Assembly: GCA_004292755.1 (NCBI GenBank)
Contig: RDXE01000038.1
Span: 1-64,000 of the forward strand
Reading direction: 5' to 3'
DNA: 64,000 nt
DNA from: Alphaproteobacteria bacterium
GTDB taxonomy: Bacteria > Pseudomonadota > Alphaproteobacteria > Elsterales > Elsteraceae
Made by a program: the position numbers and the translations under genes. Shown here piece by piece: positions 49,347 through 57,708 of this stretch (positions are counted from its first letter, which is position 1; every line of letters begins with the position of its first letter). The notes beneath the pieces were generated by a model, which did no database searches, had not been told where the DNA came from, and saw nothing but the letters and a program-made list of their open reading frames with translations.

Positions 49347-51223
49347 CGCGCCACCACGTCGATCTCCCACACCTGTTGCTGCCCTGACGTGAGTGTGCCG
49401 ACGGCGACGAGCCTTTGGGCGCTGGTCTGGGTCCCGAACCGCAGCGACACGGGCGCGCACCCAATCGCCACCGCCAAGGGCCCCGTGCTGGTGATCCGCA
49501 CCAAGGGCTCCTGAGTGCTGGCAATCAGCCAGCCAGAGCCATCCATCGTGATGGTCAGAGCCGGATGCACCGTGAAGCCAATGCTGACTGGCCAGCCAGC
49601 CCCCGATCCCTCCAGCCAGTCGGTGATGCGCCAGCCAGCGGGGGTGGGCGCGATCATGCGACCAGTCAGTGCCCCAAAGGGTTCCTGGTACCCATCATGG
49701 CGGAGGGACCATATCTCCCCAGCCTCCCGCCAACTCCTGGCTTTGCGGCGCCAGTTGAAGTCGCCCGCGGAATCGGACGAACTCTGCCCTCCGATACACA
49801 AGCAGTTGTGGACATCGGTTGCGCGAAACCGGTCTCGGCTGCCGGGTTCCGCGTGATAGGCATAGGTTCCTGCGTCGATGAACACTGGCTGATCGTCCAG
49901 GCTCATCCACACGGCTGTCGCATCGGCATGGCCGTGGGCTGCGATGGACAGAAAGCCCAGCGGGCCGTGGTCCGCCACCAGCACCGCGATGCGCCCCGCA
50001 AGGCTACGCCGTGCGACGGAATAGCCGCCGTCAGCAAAGCACCGCTCCCCCTCCAAAACCTCTGGCGCACTGGTCAGTGGCGGCCAGATCAACGCAGACA
50101 GCGGTGCAGAGACTGGTTGTGGTGGCAGCAAGGCTGGGTCACTGGTCTCAGCCGCCAGCAGGGTGAGGGTGCGGGCCACCTGTGCTTCCCGCCCTGGTGC
50201 TTCCGAGATGACCCGGCTCTCATCATCATCGCCAATCGCAGGCACCTCGCCCTTGGTATCGACCATCCACCGCAGGGCGAGACCACCGCGCCGCAGGGCG
50301 TCCTTGAGGGGCAAGGGCGTGCCAGCCAAGTCACCGATCCGGCTGGCAAAGGCCAAACATTCCAGCGTGAAGGCGGTGTAGGTTGGCGACTGCTCCCCCC
50401 CGATGCCATCCGGCAAAATCTGGCTGGCCGCCATCGCCTGCAGCGCCGCCCCGCCCTCCTGCCGCCACGCGGCGGCGTCGGGAAGGTCGGGGCACGCGCA
50501 GCCGATGGTCCACAGACCCAAGGCCTCAGCCGTGCGGTGGTTGTTGGCCGAGGAAAACAGCGAGGGGTAGCGCTGCAGCCACGCGCCATGGGCGGCCAGC
50601 GCCGAGACCACGGTGTGCTGCTCCGCCTGCGTCCACAGATCCTGCGGCAACCACGTGGTGGTCAACACCAGGGATACCGCGCGCAGGGCCAATTCAATGC
50701 CCGACGTCCAATTGACGCCCCGCCAGGGTGGATTGTGCGCGATCCAGTCCAGCACCAAACGCTTCGCCAGCGCCCCCGCGGCCGCCTCCCCGCAGGCACC
50801 AAGGGCCGCCAGGGCAGGCAGGCTCTGCAGCCGGTTCAGCTCCCATAGGTATTTTATGTCACCGAAGCCATCCAGATGGCGAAACGGCACGTCAAAGCAG
50901 TAGGCATCGGCCTGCCACCGCCGACCAGTAATGGGGTCGAGATGCCAGTCCGGCGGCGTCGCACTGGGCCAGTCAACACCCCACCAATGCCACTGGCCTG
51001 CCGCGACGCTCCGATTGAGCTGCTGCCAGGCTGGAGCGGCCTGCCGGGGCAGGGGCAGGGGCAGGCGCGGCACGCTTACCCCCGCTGGTACCTGCGGCAG
51101 GGGTGGGCGGACCCGGTCATGGTGGCGGCGCCACTGTTCGCCCAAACGATGGCGAACCTCGCCAGGCTCCATAGCAGCCAGTCGGTCGCGGTACCAAGCA
51201 AGACGGCGGGAGAGACGAAGCAT
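49340..51223 (-). CDS. Heparinase II/III family polysaccharide lyase-like protein
   Basis: 627 aa. An N-terminal alpha/alpha toroid (NRLQSLPALAALG, LFSSANNHRTAEALGL with the conserved NNHR, GEQSPTYTAFTLE) is followed by the C-terminal beta-sheet domain (ERCFADGGYSVARR, IAAHGHADATAVWMSLDD, FIDAGTYAYH). No signal peptide is evident. Genes of this type are common in exopolysaccharide and exosortase-linked loci, where they may trim or edit uronic-acid polymer. It heads the flippase-GT operon. Confidence 0.85.
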   Translation of the reverse strand: MLRLSRRLAWYRDRLAAMEPGEVRHRLGEQWRRHHDRVRPPLPQVPAGVSVPRLPLPLPRQAAPAWQQLNRSVAAGQWHWWGVDWPSATPPDWHLDPITGRRWQADAYCFDVPFRHLDGFGDIKYLWELNRLQSLPALAALGACGEAAAGALAKRLVLDWIAHNPPWRGVNWTSGIELALRAVSLVLTTTWLPQDLWTQAEQHTVVSALAAHGAWLQRYPSLFSSANNHRTAEALGLWTIGCACPDLPDAAAWRQEGGAALQAMAASQILPDGIGGEQSPTYTAFTLECLAFASRIGDLAGTPLPLKDALRRGGLALRWMVDTKGEVPAIGDDDESRVISEAPGREAQVARTLTLLAAETSDPALLPPQPVSAPLSALIWPPLTSAPEVLEGERCFADGGYSVARRSLAGRIAVLVADHGPLGFLSIAAHGHADATAVWMSLDDQPVFIDAGTYAYHAEPGSRDRFRATDVHNCLCIGGQSSSDSAGDFNWRRKARSWREAGEIWSLRHDGYQEPFGALTGRMIAPTPAGWRITDWLEGSGAGWPVSIGFTVHPALTITMDGSGWLIASTQEPLVRITSTGPLAVAIGCAPVSLRFGTQTSAQRLVAVGTLTSGQQQVWEIDVVARC

Positions 51224-51312
51224 GCGCGCCGATGCTAGGGTCGCGGCGTCCGGCTTACCAGTCCCTTACTGCAGCCGGGAGCGCGGCGTTGTGACTGCCA
51301 GGAGCGGACAGA

Positions 51313-53181
51313 ATGTGTGGCATTGCGGGCTGGATCGGACCCTCCGGGCAGGCGATTACGGAGGACGGGCTTTCGCGCATGCTGGCAGCCATCGCCCGCC
51401 GCGGTCCCGATGGCGAAGGGCGCTGGATCGAGAACGGGCCAGAGGACAGCCGCGTGCTGTTGGGCCATCGGCGACTGGCAATCATCGACCTCGCTGGCGG
51501 CGCACAGCCGATGCACCGCGGCCCGCTGACCATTGTTTTCAATGGCGAAATCTACAACTACCGAGACTTACGCCGCAGCCTGCCGCCCGAGGAAGTGCAG
51601 CACACCGATAGCGATACTGAGGTGTTGTTGACCCTGTGGCTGCGCGAGGGGCCAGCCTGCCTCGACCGGCTGGTGGGCATGTTCGCGTTCGCCGTGTGGG
51701 ACCGGCGCGACGGCTCTCTCACCTTGGTGCGCGATCGCTGGGGCAAGAAGCCGATCATGCTGCTGGCGCACCAGGGCGGGCTTGCCTTCGCGTCAGAGAT
51801 CAAGGGCCTGCTGGCCCTGCCGGGGGTACAGGCCAGCCTGGATCACACCGCCCTGTGGCAGTGCTTTGCCTATCGCTACGCGCCCGGGCCGCGCACGATG
51901 TTCCAGGGCATTGAGAAGCTGCCCCCGGCCAGCATGCTGGTTTGGCGCAATGGTCAGCGCACTCTGACGCGCTGGTGGCGCCCGCCCGATTCGGCCCCTC
52001 CGCCCGCGGGAGGTGGGGACGAGGCGGTGGAAGTGGATCGCTTCACCCAATGCCTGGAAGAGGCTGTGCGCGCCCGCATGGTGGCAGATGTGCCCATTGG
52101 CGCGTTTCTATCCGGCGGGATCGACTCAGCAGCTGTGGTGTCGTTGATGGCGCGCCATTCCAGCCAGCCCGTGCGCACCTTCTCCGTTGGCTTTGACGAG
52201 GCAGGCTATAGCGAGTTGAACCATGCGGAGACTGTGGCCGGGCTGATCGGTGCCCGCCATCAGTCCCTGGTGCTGAAGCCTGAAGCCGTGCTGGAGGAGT
52301 TGGACAACGCGATCTGGGATCGCGATGCCCCGGTCTCCGAACCCTCCGACATCCCGCTGACCCTGCTGGCGCGCGCTGCGGCGAGTGAGGTGAAGGTTGT
52401 GCTGACCGGCGAGGGGTCGGACGAAATCCTTGCAGGCTACCCCAAGCACCGCGCAGAGGCGCTGGGCCTGCGCTATCGCATGCTGGTGCCGCCGCCGCTC
52501 CACCGCGCTTTGGTCGCCCCGTTGATTGACCGTCTGCCCTATCGCTTCCGACGGATCCGCGTGGCTGCAGCGACCATGGGCCTGAGCGATCCGCGTGCCC
52601 GTCATCCCCGCTGGTTTGGCGCCCTGTCGCCTGCGGAACGGGCAGCGCTGGTTGCGATGCCGCCGCCGCACGCCGATGCCGTGGACCCAGAGCCGTTCGA
52701 GGGGGCGGCTGCCGCCTCCCCCCTGCGGCGGGCGCTCTACTTCGACCAAACCTCCTGGCTGCCTGACAATTTGCTGGAACGCGGCGACCGGGTGACCATG
52801 GCGGCCTCGCTGGAAGCCCGCATGCCGTTCCTGGACCACCGTCTGGCGGCCTATGTCGCCTCGCTACCCGACGATCGGCGTTTGCGCGGCAGCACCACCA
52901 AATGGCTGCTCCGCCGGGCGATGGAGCGGGTGTTGCCCCAGGCCATCCTGACCCGCCCCAAGATCGGCTTTCGCGTCCCCGTGGAAGCGTGGTTCCGCGG
53001 CCGCTTGAGCGGCTGGCTGGAGGATTGTTTGACCGGCGCTGGCAGCCGCACCCGCGACCTCTACCGACCCGACGCGCTGCGCCGGGTGCTGGAGGAGCAT
53101 CGAGCCGGTCGCGTCAACCATGAGAAACTACTGTGGTTGCTGTTGACCACAGAGTTGTTCCGGCGGCGCTACAATGTCTGA
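51313..53181 (+). CDS. asnB: Asparagine synthase (glutamine-hydrolysing), second copy
   Basis: 622 aa. The glutaminase domain has nucleophile Cys2 (MCGIAGWIGPSG) and ARRGPDGEGRW. The synthetase domain has FLSGGIDSAAVVSLM near 262-276 and LTGEGSDEILAGYPKHR. It is clearly diverged from the first copy at 36895, so it is not a recent duplicate. It likely amidates a carboxylated sugar or intermediate. Its end overlaps the glycosyltransferase gene by 8 bp. Confidence 0.93.
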   Translation: MCGIAGWIGPSGQAITEDGLSRMLAAIARRGPDGEGRWIENGPEDSRVLLGHRRLAIIDLAGGAQPMHRGPLTIVFNGEIYNYRDLRRSLPPEEVQHTDSDTEVLLTLWLREGPACLDRLVGMFAFAVWDRRDGSLTLVRDRWGKKPIMLLAHQGGLAFASEIKGLLALPGVQASLDHTALWQCFAYRYAPGPRTMFQGIEKLPPASMLVWRNGQRTLTRWWRPPDSAPPPAGGGDEAVEVDRFTQCLEEAVRARMVADVPIGAFLSGGIDSAAVVSLMARHSSQPVRTFSVGFDEAGYSELNHAETVAGLIGARHQSLVLKPEAVLEELDNAIWDRDAPVSEPSDIPLTLLARAAASEVKVVLTGEGSDEILAGYPKHRAEALGLRYRMLVPPPLHRALVAPLIDRLPYRFRRIRVAAATMGLSDPRARHPRWFGALSPAERAALVAMPPPHADAVDPEPFEGAAAASPLRRALYFDQTSWLPDNLLERGDRVTMAASLEARMPFLDHRLAAYVASLPDDRRLRGSTTKWLLRRAMERVLPQAILTRPKIGFRVPVEAWFRGRLSGWLEDCLTGAGSRTRDLYRPDALRRVLEEHRAGRVNHEKLLWLLLTTELFRRRYNV

Positions 53182-54322
53182 GACCAAGCCGACTGCGCCG
53201 CGCCCACGGGTGCTTTTGGTGGGTCCCTGGCCGCCCACCAAAGGCGGGGTGACCACGTTTATGCAGAACCTCGCCAGCGACCCCGAGCTGGCACAGCGCT
53301 ACGCATTCCATGCATACTCAACCTCCCGCCCACCGAAGGAGGACACGACTGAGAACTGGGGCTACCACGCTCTGTTCGCTGGGGGATTGTGGCGTGCTGC
53401 TGTCGCCGCGTGGGTCAGCCTGTGGCACATGATCGTGTTTCCGCTGCGGGTGGTGCGCTGGCGCATCGATATCGTCCAGGTGATGGCGTCGGACTTCCTG
53501 GTGTTCTGGGAATCAGTCGCCTATGTGCTGGTCGCGAAGGCCTTGCGACGGGCAACGGTGCTGCGTCTGGGCGGGGCGTTTGATCGGTTTTGGGATGCCT
53601 CCGGCCCCCGCGCACGGCGCTGGATCGCCTGGGGCATCGGCCTGCCGGACCGCTTGATCGTGCAGTCCGACTACTGGGTCGGCGTCGCGGCAACGGCTGG
53701 GCGGACCAGCGGCGTCGTGGTCGTCAACAACTGGGTTGGCGACGACCTGCCCAACCCAGCCCCAAGACCGGTTCGACCCGTGCCAGAGCTGTTGTTCATC
53801 GCGGGCAATGAAGCAACCCGCAAGGGCGTGGACACGTTGCTGGCGGCGCTGGATCAGCTCTACCGCGGCACGATCGACTTCCGGCTGACCATGGTCGCGG
53901 TGCCCGGCCCGTTGCGGACGCGCGTGACCACATTGCCCTGGGCCGAGCGCATCAGCTGCCACGGTTTTGTTGAGCGTGCAGCCGTGCTGGCGCTGATGGA
54001 TCAGGCGGACGTGTTCGTCCTGCCGTCGCGCGGTGAGGGGTTTCCGAACTCCCTGGTGGAGGCGATGGCGCGTGGCTGTGCCGCCATCGCCACGCCGGTC
54101 GGCGCCGTGCCAGAGGTGATGGAGCATGGCGTCAGCGGAATGATCGTGCCCGTCGATCAGCCAGACTCCCTGGCGGCGACCCTCACGCAGCTGGTAGCCG
54201 CTCCCGATCTTCGCCGCGCCCTCGCCACCGCTGCAGTGGCGCGGGTAACCAGCCGCTTCACTGCCAGCGCGATCCGGGCGGTGATCGACGGGCTGTATCA
54301 GCCGCTGCTCACCCGGCAGTAA
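53174..54322 (+). CDS. Glycosyltransferase, GT4 family
   Basis: 382 aa. VLLVGPWPPTKGGVTTFMQN is the N-terminal acceptor-side loop. The C-terminal donor domain has LLFIAGNEATRKGVDTLL and PSRGEGFPNSLVEAMARG (EX7E). It overlaps asnB by 8 bp, so the pair is translationally coupled. It ends the exopolysaccharide locus; a GC-rich hairpin follows. Confidence 0.9.
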   Translation: MSETKPTAPRPRVLLVGPWPPTKGGVTTFMQNLASDPELAQRYAFHAYSTSRPPKEDTTENWGYHALFAGGLWRAAVAAWVSLWHMIVFPLRVVRWRIDIVQVMASDFLVFWESVAYVLVAKALRRATVLRLGGAFDRFWDASGPRARRWIAWGIGLPDRLIVQSDYWVGVAATAGRTSGVVVVNNWVGDDLPNPAPRPVRPVPELLFIAGNEATRKGVDTLLAALDQLYRGTIDFRLTMVAVPGPLRTRVTTLPWAERISCHGFVERAAVLALMDQADVFVLPSRGEGFPNSLVEAMARGCAAIATPVGAVPEVMEHGVSGMIVPVDQPDSLAATLTQLVAAPDLRRALATAAVARVTSRFTASAIRAVIDGLYQPLLTRQ

Positions 54323-54331
54323 CCTAGGCTC

Positions 54332-54353
54332 GGCCTTGCCTCACGCCAAGGCC
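54332..54353 (+). terminator. Possible terminator hairpin at the end of the EPS locus
   Basis: GGCCTTG (54332-54338) pairs with CAAGGCC (54347-54353) around an 8 nt loop, 9 bp after the glycosyltransferase stop. No T-run follows, so intrinsic termination is uncertain. Confidence 0.35.
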
Positions 54354-54526
54354 TGCAACCACACGCGCAGCAGAGCCTTCGTCTCGGTACGATGGGTGCG
54401 GCCACACGGGCGGCGGGTCAGGTATGGTCATCCTGTTCGGCTCGGTCACGGCTCGGGTCGGTCTGCCAGCGGCGAACCTCGCGGTGAGCGAGAGCCCACC
54501 GCCAGCACGGCCGGTCAGCCAAGGGC

Positions 54527-54937
54527 TTAGTCAGCAGTAACCGGCGGCAGTTGGAAGGCGCGGGCCTTGGTGCAGATGCCGGAGACATCCTTCTGCACCT
54601 GGCGGTTGGTCGCAATCATGTCCTCTGCAATGTGGCGCATGTCGGCAACCGAGGCCGCAAGGGCAGAGGCTGCAGCGTGCTGGGCCGACAGCGCCTTCTG
54701 ACAGGCCGCCACAGCCTCACGCAGTTTGCCCATCGCCAAGCCAATGTCGGTGGTCGGGCCAGCCGAGGGCGCAGGACGGGGTGATTGCGCCGACTGCTGC
54801 GGCGCGCGCATGCGATCCTGCGGGAATGGCAGAATGGTCGCGATTGACCGGGAGGTCGCCTCTAAGGCGACGGCGGATGACCGGGAGGTCGCCTCTAAGG
54901 CGACGGCGGGAACGGACGGGTGTGAGTCGACAAGCAT
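54527..54937 (-). CDS. Hypothetical small helical protein, N-terminal repeat
   Basis: 136 aa if translation starts at ATG 54937. A helical Ala-rich stretch at about 69-115 (MGKLREAVAACQKALSAQHA, IAEDMIATNRQVQKDV) looks coiled-coil-like. The first 31 residues contain AVALEATSRS twice with an 11-residue period, encoded by a 33 bp tandem DNA repeat with hairpins. A second start at ATG 54811 (MRAPQQSAQ) has AGGA about 5 bp ahead, and using it would leave the repeats in the leader. Both starts have plausible ribosome sites. No family recognised. Confidence 0.5.
   Translation of the reverse strand: MLVDSHPSVPAVALEATSRSSAVALEATSRSIATILPFPQDRMRAPQQSAQSPRPAPSAGPTTDIGLAMGKLREAVAACQKALSAQHAAASALAASVADMRHIAEDMIATNRQVQKDVSGICTKARAFQLPPVTAD
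54845..54910. repeat. 33 bp tandem repeat with REP-like palindromes
   Basis: Two copies of a 33 bp unit (54845-54877 and 54878-54910). Each carries the perfect palindrome GTCGCCT-CTA-AGGCGAC, at 54855-54871 and 54888-54904. This resembles a small REP-type element caught in the N-terminus or leader of the minus-strand gene. Confidence 0.85.
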
Positions 54938-54952
54938 CGGGTGATCCCCTCG

Positions 54953-54978
54953 GTACCAGGGGAGTGCCCCTGGAGTAC
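54953..54978. repeat. GC-rich hairpin upstream of the small minus-strand gene
   Basis: CCAGGGG (54956-54962) pairs with CCCCTGG (54967-54973) around AGTG; GTA/TAC extends the stem past a 2 nt bulge. It lies in the 215 bp gap between the hypothetical gene and arfB. It may be a terminator or attenuator, but there is no T-run. Confidence 0.4.
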
Positions 54979-55152
54979 GGAAAGGACGCGACCGTCGTTA
55001 CATAACCAGTGCGGGCCAGGGGTACGTGCGTAAGCGTCGTGGGTTTGAAAGTAGAGATATGACAACTCGGTTTCAAGTTACATTCTGCGGGGTAGACCGA
55101 ATGGTGGAGATACACTGTATCTTTTAGGCCGCTGGCTGGCGGATTCGCTTGC

Positions 55153-55590
55153 TCACTCGTCCTGTCCGCCGCGGCTGCCACTACCGCGATTGGCCTTGAT
55201 CCGCCCACGATGAACCTTGCCCTCCACCCGTTCGCGCTTGGAGGCGAGGGTTGGCCGGGTGGCAAGGCGGCGACGCGGGCGAATCAGGGCTTGTTGCAAC
55301 AGGCTGACCAGACGCGCCTCCGCTGCTGCACGGTTGCGGTCCTGGCTGCGGAACTCACGCGCGCTCAGCACCAGCACACCCTCGGCTGTCAGCCGACGCC
55401 CAGCCAGCACGGTCAAGCGCTGCCAGACATCCTCCGGCAAGCCCGCGCGCGCCAAGTCAACGCGCAACTCAACAGCAGTGGCGACTTTGTTGACATTCTG
55501 CCCACCGGGACCATCCGCCGTGACAAAGCGCTCTTCAATCAAGCGGCGGTCCAGCACCAACCCACGCCCGATGCGCAGGTCCGCACTCAT
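55153..55590 (-). CDS. arfB: Alternative ribosome-rescue factor ArfB (YaeJ)
   Basis: 145 aa class I release-factor-like protein. The catalytic GGQ motif is at about residues 28-30 in TADGPGGQNVNKVATAVEL, and the basic C-terminal tail that enters the ribosomal mRNA channel is present (RPTLASKRERVEGKVHRG). It hydrolyses peptidyl-tRNA on stalled ribosomes. It overlaps the alpha/beta hydrolase gene by 4 bp. Confidence 0.95.
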   Translation of the reverse strand: MSADLRIGRGLVLDRRLIEERFVTADGPGGQNVNKVATAVELRVDLARAGLPEDVWQRLTVLAGRRLTAEGVLVLSAREFRSQDRNRAAAEARLVSLLQQALIRPRRRLATRPTLASKRERVEGKVHRGRIKANRGSGSRGGQDE

Positions 55591-56420
55591 GAGCCACCCG
55601 CCAGCGCGACGATGGCTTCGGTCACCTGCCCCTCAGGGTCGGCGATCTCCGCCAGGACAGAGAAATGGTGGTGATGCGCCAGCGGCAGCGTCGTCACGCT
55701 TCCGCCCGCTGCAATCAGCGCAGCTGCATAGACCTCGGTCTGGCGCACCAACTCAGGCAGTTCGGCGGCACCGACGCCAATCGCCATCGGCTTCGGGCGC
55801 TGTGGCAGATGAAACAGGGGGGACAGCCGGTGCGCTTCGGCCTGATCCATCCGCAATGCCTCGTTCAGATAGCTGAGGCGGATCGGCTCCAGATCGAACA
55901 GGCCAGACAATGGCACCAGACCCGTGACTGGCGACAGATCGGCCACCAGCGCTGCCAGATGGCCGCCAGCGGAATGGCCTCCAACCACCATGCGCGCTGG
56001 ATCGGCGCCCAACTCCACCAGATGGTCGGCCAGCCAAAGCACGGCGCGCCGCACCTCCTCGGCAATGGCGGTCATGGAGGCGGTTGGGGCAAGGGTATAC
56101 TCTACCAGGGCGACATTGATGCCGCGTGCCTGCGGTCCTTCAGCCAGAAAGGCGAAATCCTCTTTGTCGCGGCTTTGCCAATAGCCGCCATGGATGAACA
56201 GAAACGTTGGCGCACCGGCGATGCCGCAGGGCAGGAAGTCCAGCCGCTGCCGCGCCGCAGGTCCGTAGGCCAAATTGCACCGCACCCCAGGCGCTGCATA
56301 GACCCGCTTGGCACCGGCGCGCCAAATCGGCCACCAGCGCTGGTACCAACCGGGTACAGCCGCACTGTTGTTGAGGGCAGCGTCCAGCGCTGCTTGGTCA
56401 AGACCATTCCAGACTGTCAT
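55587..56420 (-). CDS. Alpha/beta hydrolase, arylformamidase-like
   Basis: 277 aa. HGGYW is the oxyanion-hole loop and GGHSAGGHL the nucleophile elbow with the catalytic serine; AHHHHFSVL supplies the His. This HGG-type group includes kynurenine formamidase-like esterases of the tryptophan-to-anthranilate pathway. It precedes the BenE transporter and is distant from the aminobenzoate operon, so a pathway link is only suggestive. Confidence 0.8.
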   Translation of the reverse strand: MTVWNGLDQAALDAALNNSAAVPGWYQRWWPIWRAGAKRVYAAPGVRCNLAYGPAARQRLDFLPCGIAGAPTFLFIHGGYWQSRDKEDFAFLAEGPQARGINVALVEYTLAPTASMTAIAEEVRRAVLWLADHLVELGADPARMVVGGHSAGGHLAALVADLSPVTGLVPLSGLFDLEPIRLSYLNEALRMDQAEAHRLSPLFHLPQRPKPMAIGVGAAELPELVRQTEVYAAALIAAGGSVTTLPLAHHHHFSVLAEIADPEGQVTEAIVALAGGS

Positions 56421-56459
56421 CGCTGGCTCCCGCCTTCACAAACACGGCCCGACGCAACG

Positions 56460-57626
56460 CTACGGTGCTGACCGCCAGCCCGCCAGTGCCATCGCGGCAC
56501 CACCGAACACCAACCCCCAGAACGGGGAGCCGATGCCCGCCACGGTCAATCCCGACGCAGTGGTGACAAAGGTGAGGATGGCTGGAATCCGCTCAGCCTC
56601 GCGGGCGAGTGCTCCTGCCAGGGCGCCGCCCAAACTGCCAAGCAGGGCGAGGCCCGCAACGGCTTGGATCAACACAGGGGGCGCGGCTGCGATAAAGGCA
56701 GCAGCCAAGCCCGCGCCCAGGCCCAGCACCACATAACCAACAGCACCGGTCACCCCGGCGATCCAGCGCCGCGCCGGATCGGGATGAGCCTCTGGTCCAG
56801 CGCAGAGTGCGGCAGTGATCGCAGCCAAGTTGATGGTCAACCCGCCGAACAGTGCAATCACGCCCGAGGCCGCGCCTGTTGCGACAAACACCGGGCGCAC
56901 CGGCAGGCGATAGCCATTGGAGGTCATCACCGCAAGGCCCGGCAGGTTCTGAGCGGCCATCGTCACCAGAAACAGCGGGATCGCGACGCCGATCACCGCC
57001 TGCAGGCTGAAGCTGGGCATCACCCATTCCAGATGCGGCCCGGCATCGGCAAAGCTGCCTGCGGGCAGCGGTACTGTCAGCGCGATGGCGACCACAGTGG
57101 TTACGAGAGCCAGCGGCACAGCGTAGAGCCGGGCAAACCGCCACGCGATCAACCACGTCACCAGGATCGCACCCGCCTCCAGCGGCAGGGTTTGCAAGGC
57201 GCGCAGCGGGGCGAGGCACAGATTCAGCAAAATGCCCGCCAGCATGGCGCTGGCCAGCGCTGGCGGGATTGCCGCCACCCAGTCAGCCAAGCGCCGCCAC
57301 AGGCCAGCAGTGACGATCAGCGCCGCCGTGACCAGAAACGCGCCAACGGCTTCGGCAAAGCCACCGGGCAGCGTGCCGGTTGCAATCAACAACGCCGCCC
57401 CGGGCGTGGACCACGCCACGGCGACGGGCAGCCGCCAGCGCCAGCACAGCACCAGACCGACCAGCCCCTTGATCAAACAGATCGCGGCCAGACCGGACGC
57501 GGCTTGCAGGGGCGTTGCCCCCATCGCCGTCAACCCCTGCAGCACCAATGTGAAGGTGCTGGCGAAGCCGACTACGGACGCCAGCACACCGGCAGACACC
57601 GGCTGCACCCACCCTGCTTTGCTCAT
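56460..57626 (-). CDS. benE: Benzoate/H+ symporter, BenE family
   Basis: 388 aa with about twelve helices, NCS2-like fold. VLASVVGFASTFTLVLQGL, LPVAVAWSTPGAALLIATG and GLTINLAAITAALCAGPEAHPD are BenE family motifs. It imports benzoate or a related aromatic acid with protons. ATG 57626 follows GAGGAAGCG. It may feed the CoA-ligase operon at 11.8-18.2 kb; this is inference. Confidence 0.9.
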   Translation of the reverse strand: MSKAGWVQPVSAGVLASVVGFASTFTLVLQGLTAMGATPLQAASGLAAICLIKGLVGLVLCWRWRLPVAVAWSTPGAALLIATGTLPGGFAEAVGAFLVTAALIVTAGLWRRLADWVAAIPPALASAMLAGILLNLCLAPLRALQTLPLEAGAILVTWLIAWRFARLYAVPLALVTTVVAIALTVPLPAGSFADAGPHLEWVMPSFSLQAVIGVAIPLFLVTMAAQNLPGLAVMTSNGYRLPVRPVFVATGAASGVIALFGGLTINLAAITAALCAGPEAHPDPARRWIAGVTGAVGYVVLGLGAGLAAAFIAAAPPVLIQAVAGLALLGSLGGALAGALAREAERIPAILTFVTTASGLTVAGIGSPFWGLVFGGAAMALAGWRSAP

Positions 57627-57708
57627 CGCTTCCTCGTTCCCGCGCGCCGTGCGACGGTCGCACCCGGAGAGGAAGGCGGCAAGACCGCGATCCAGGAGGA
57701 AGGCTGCC

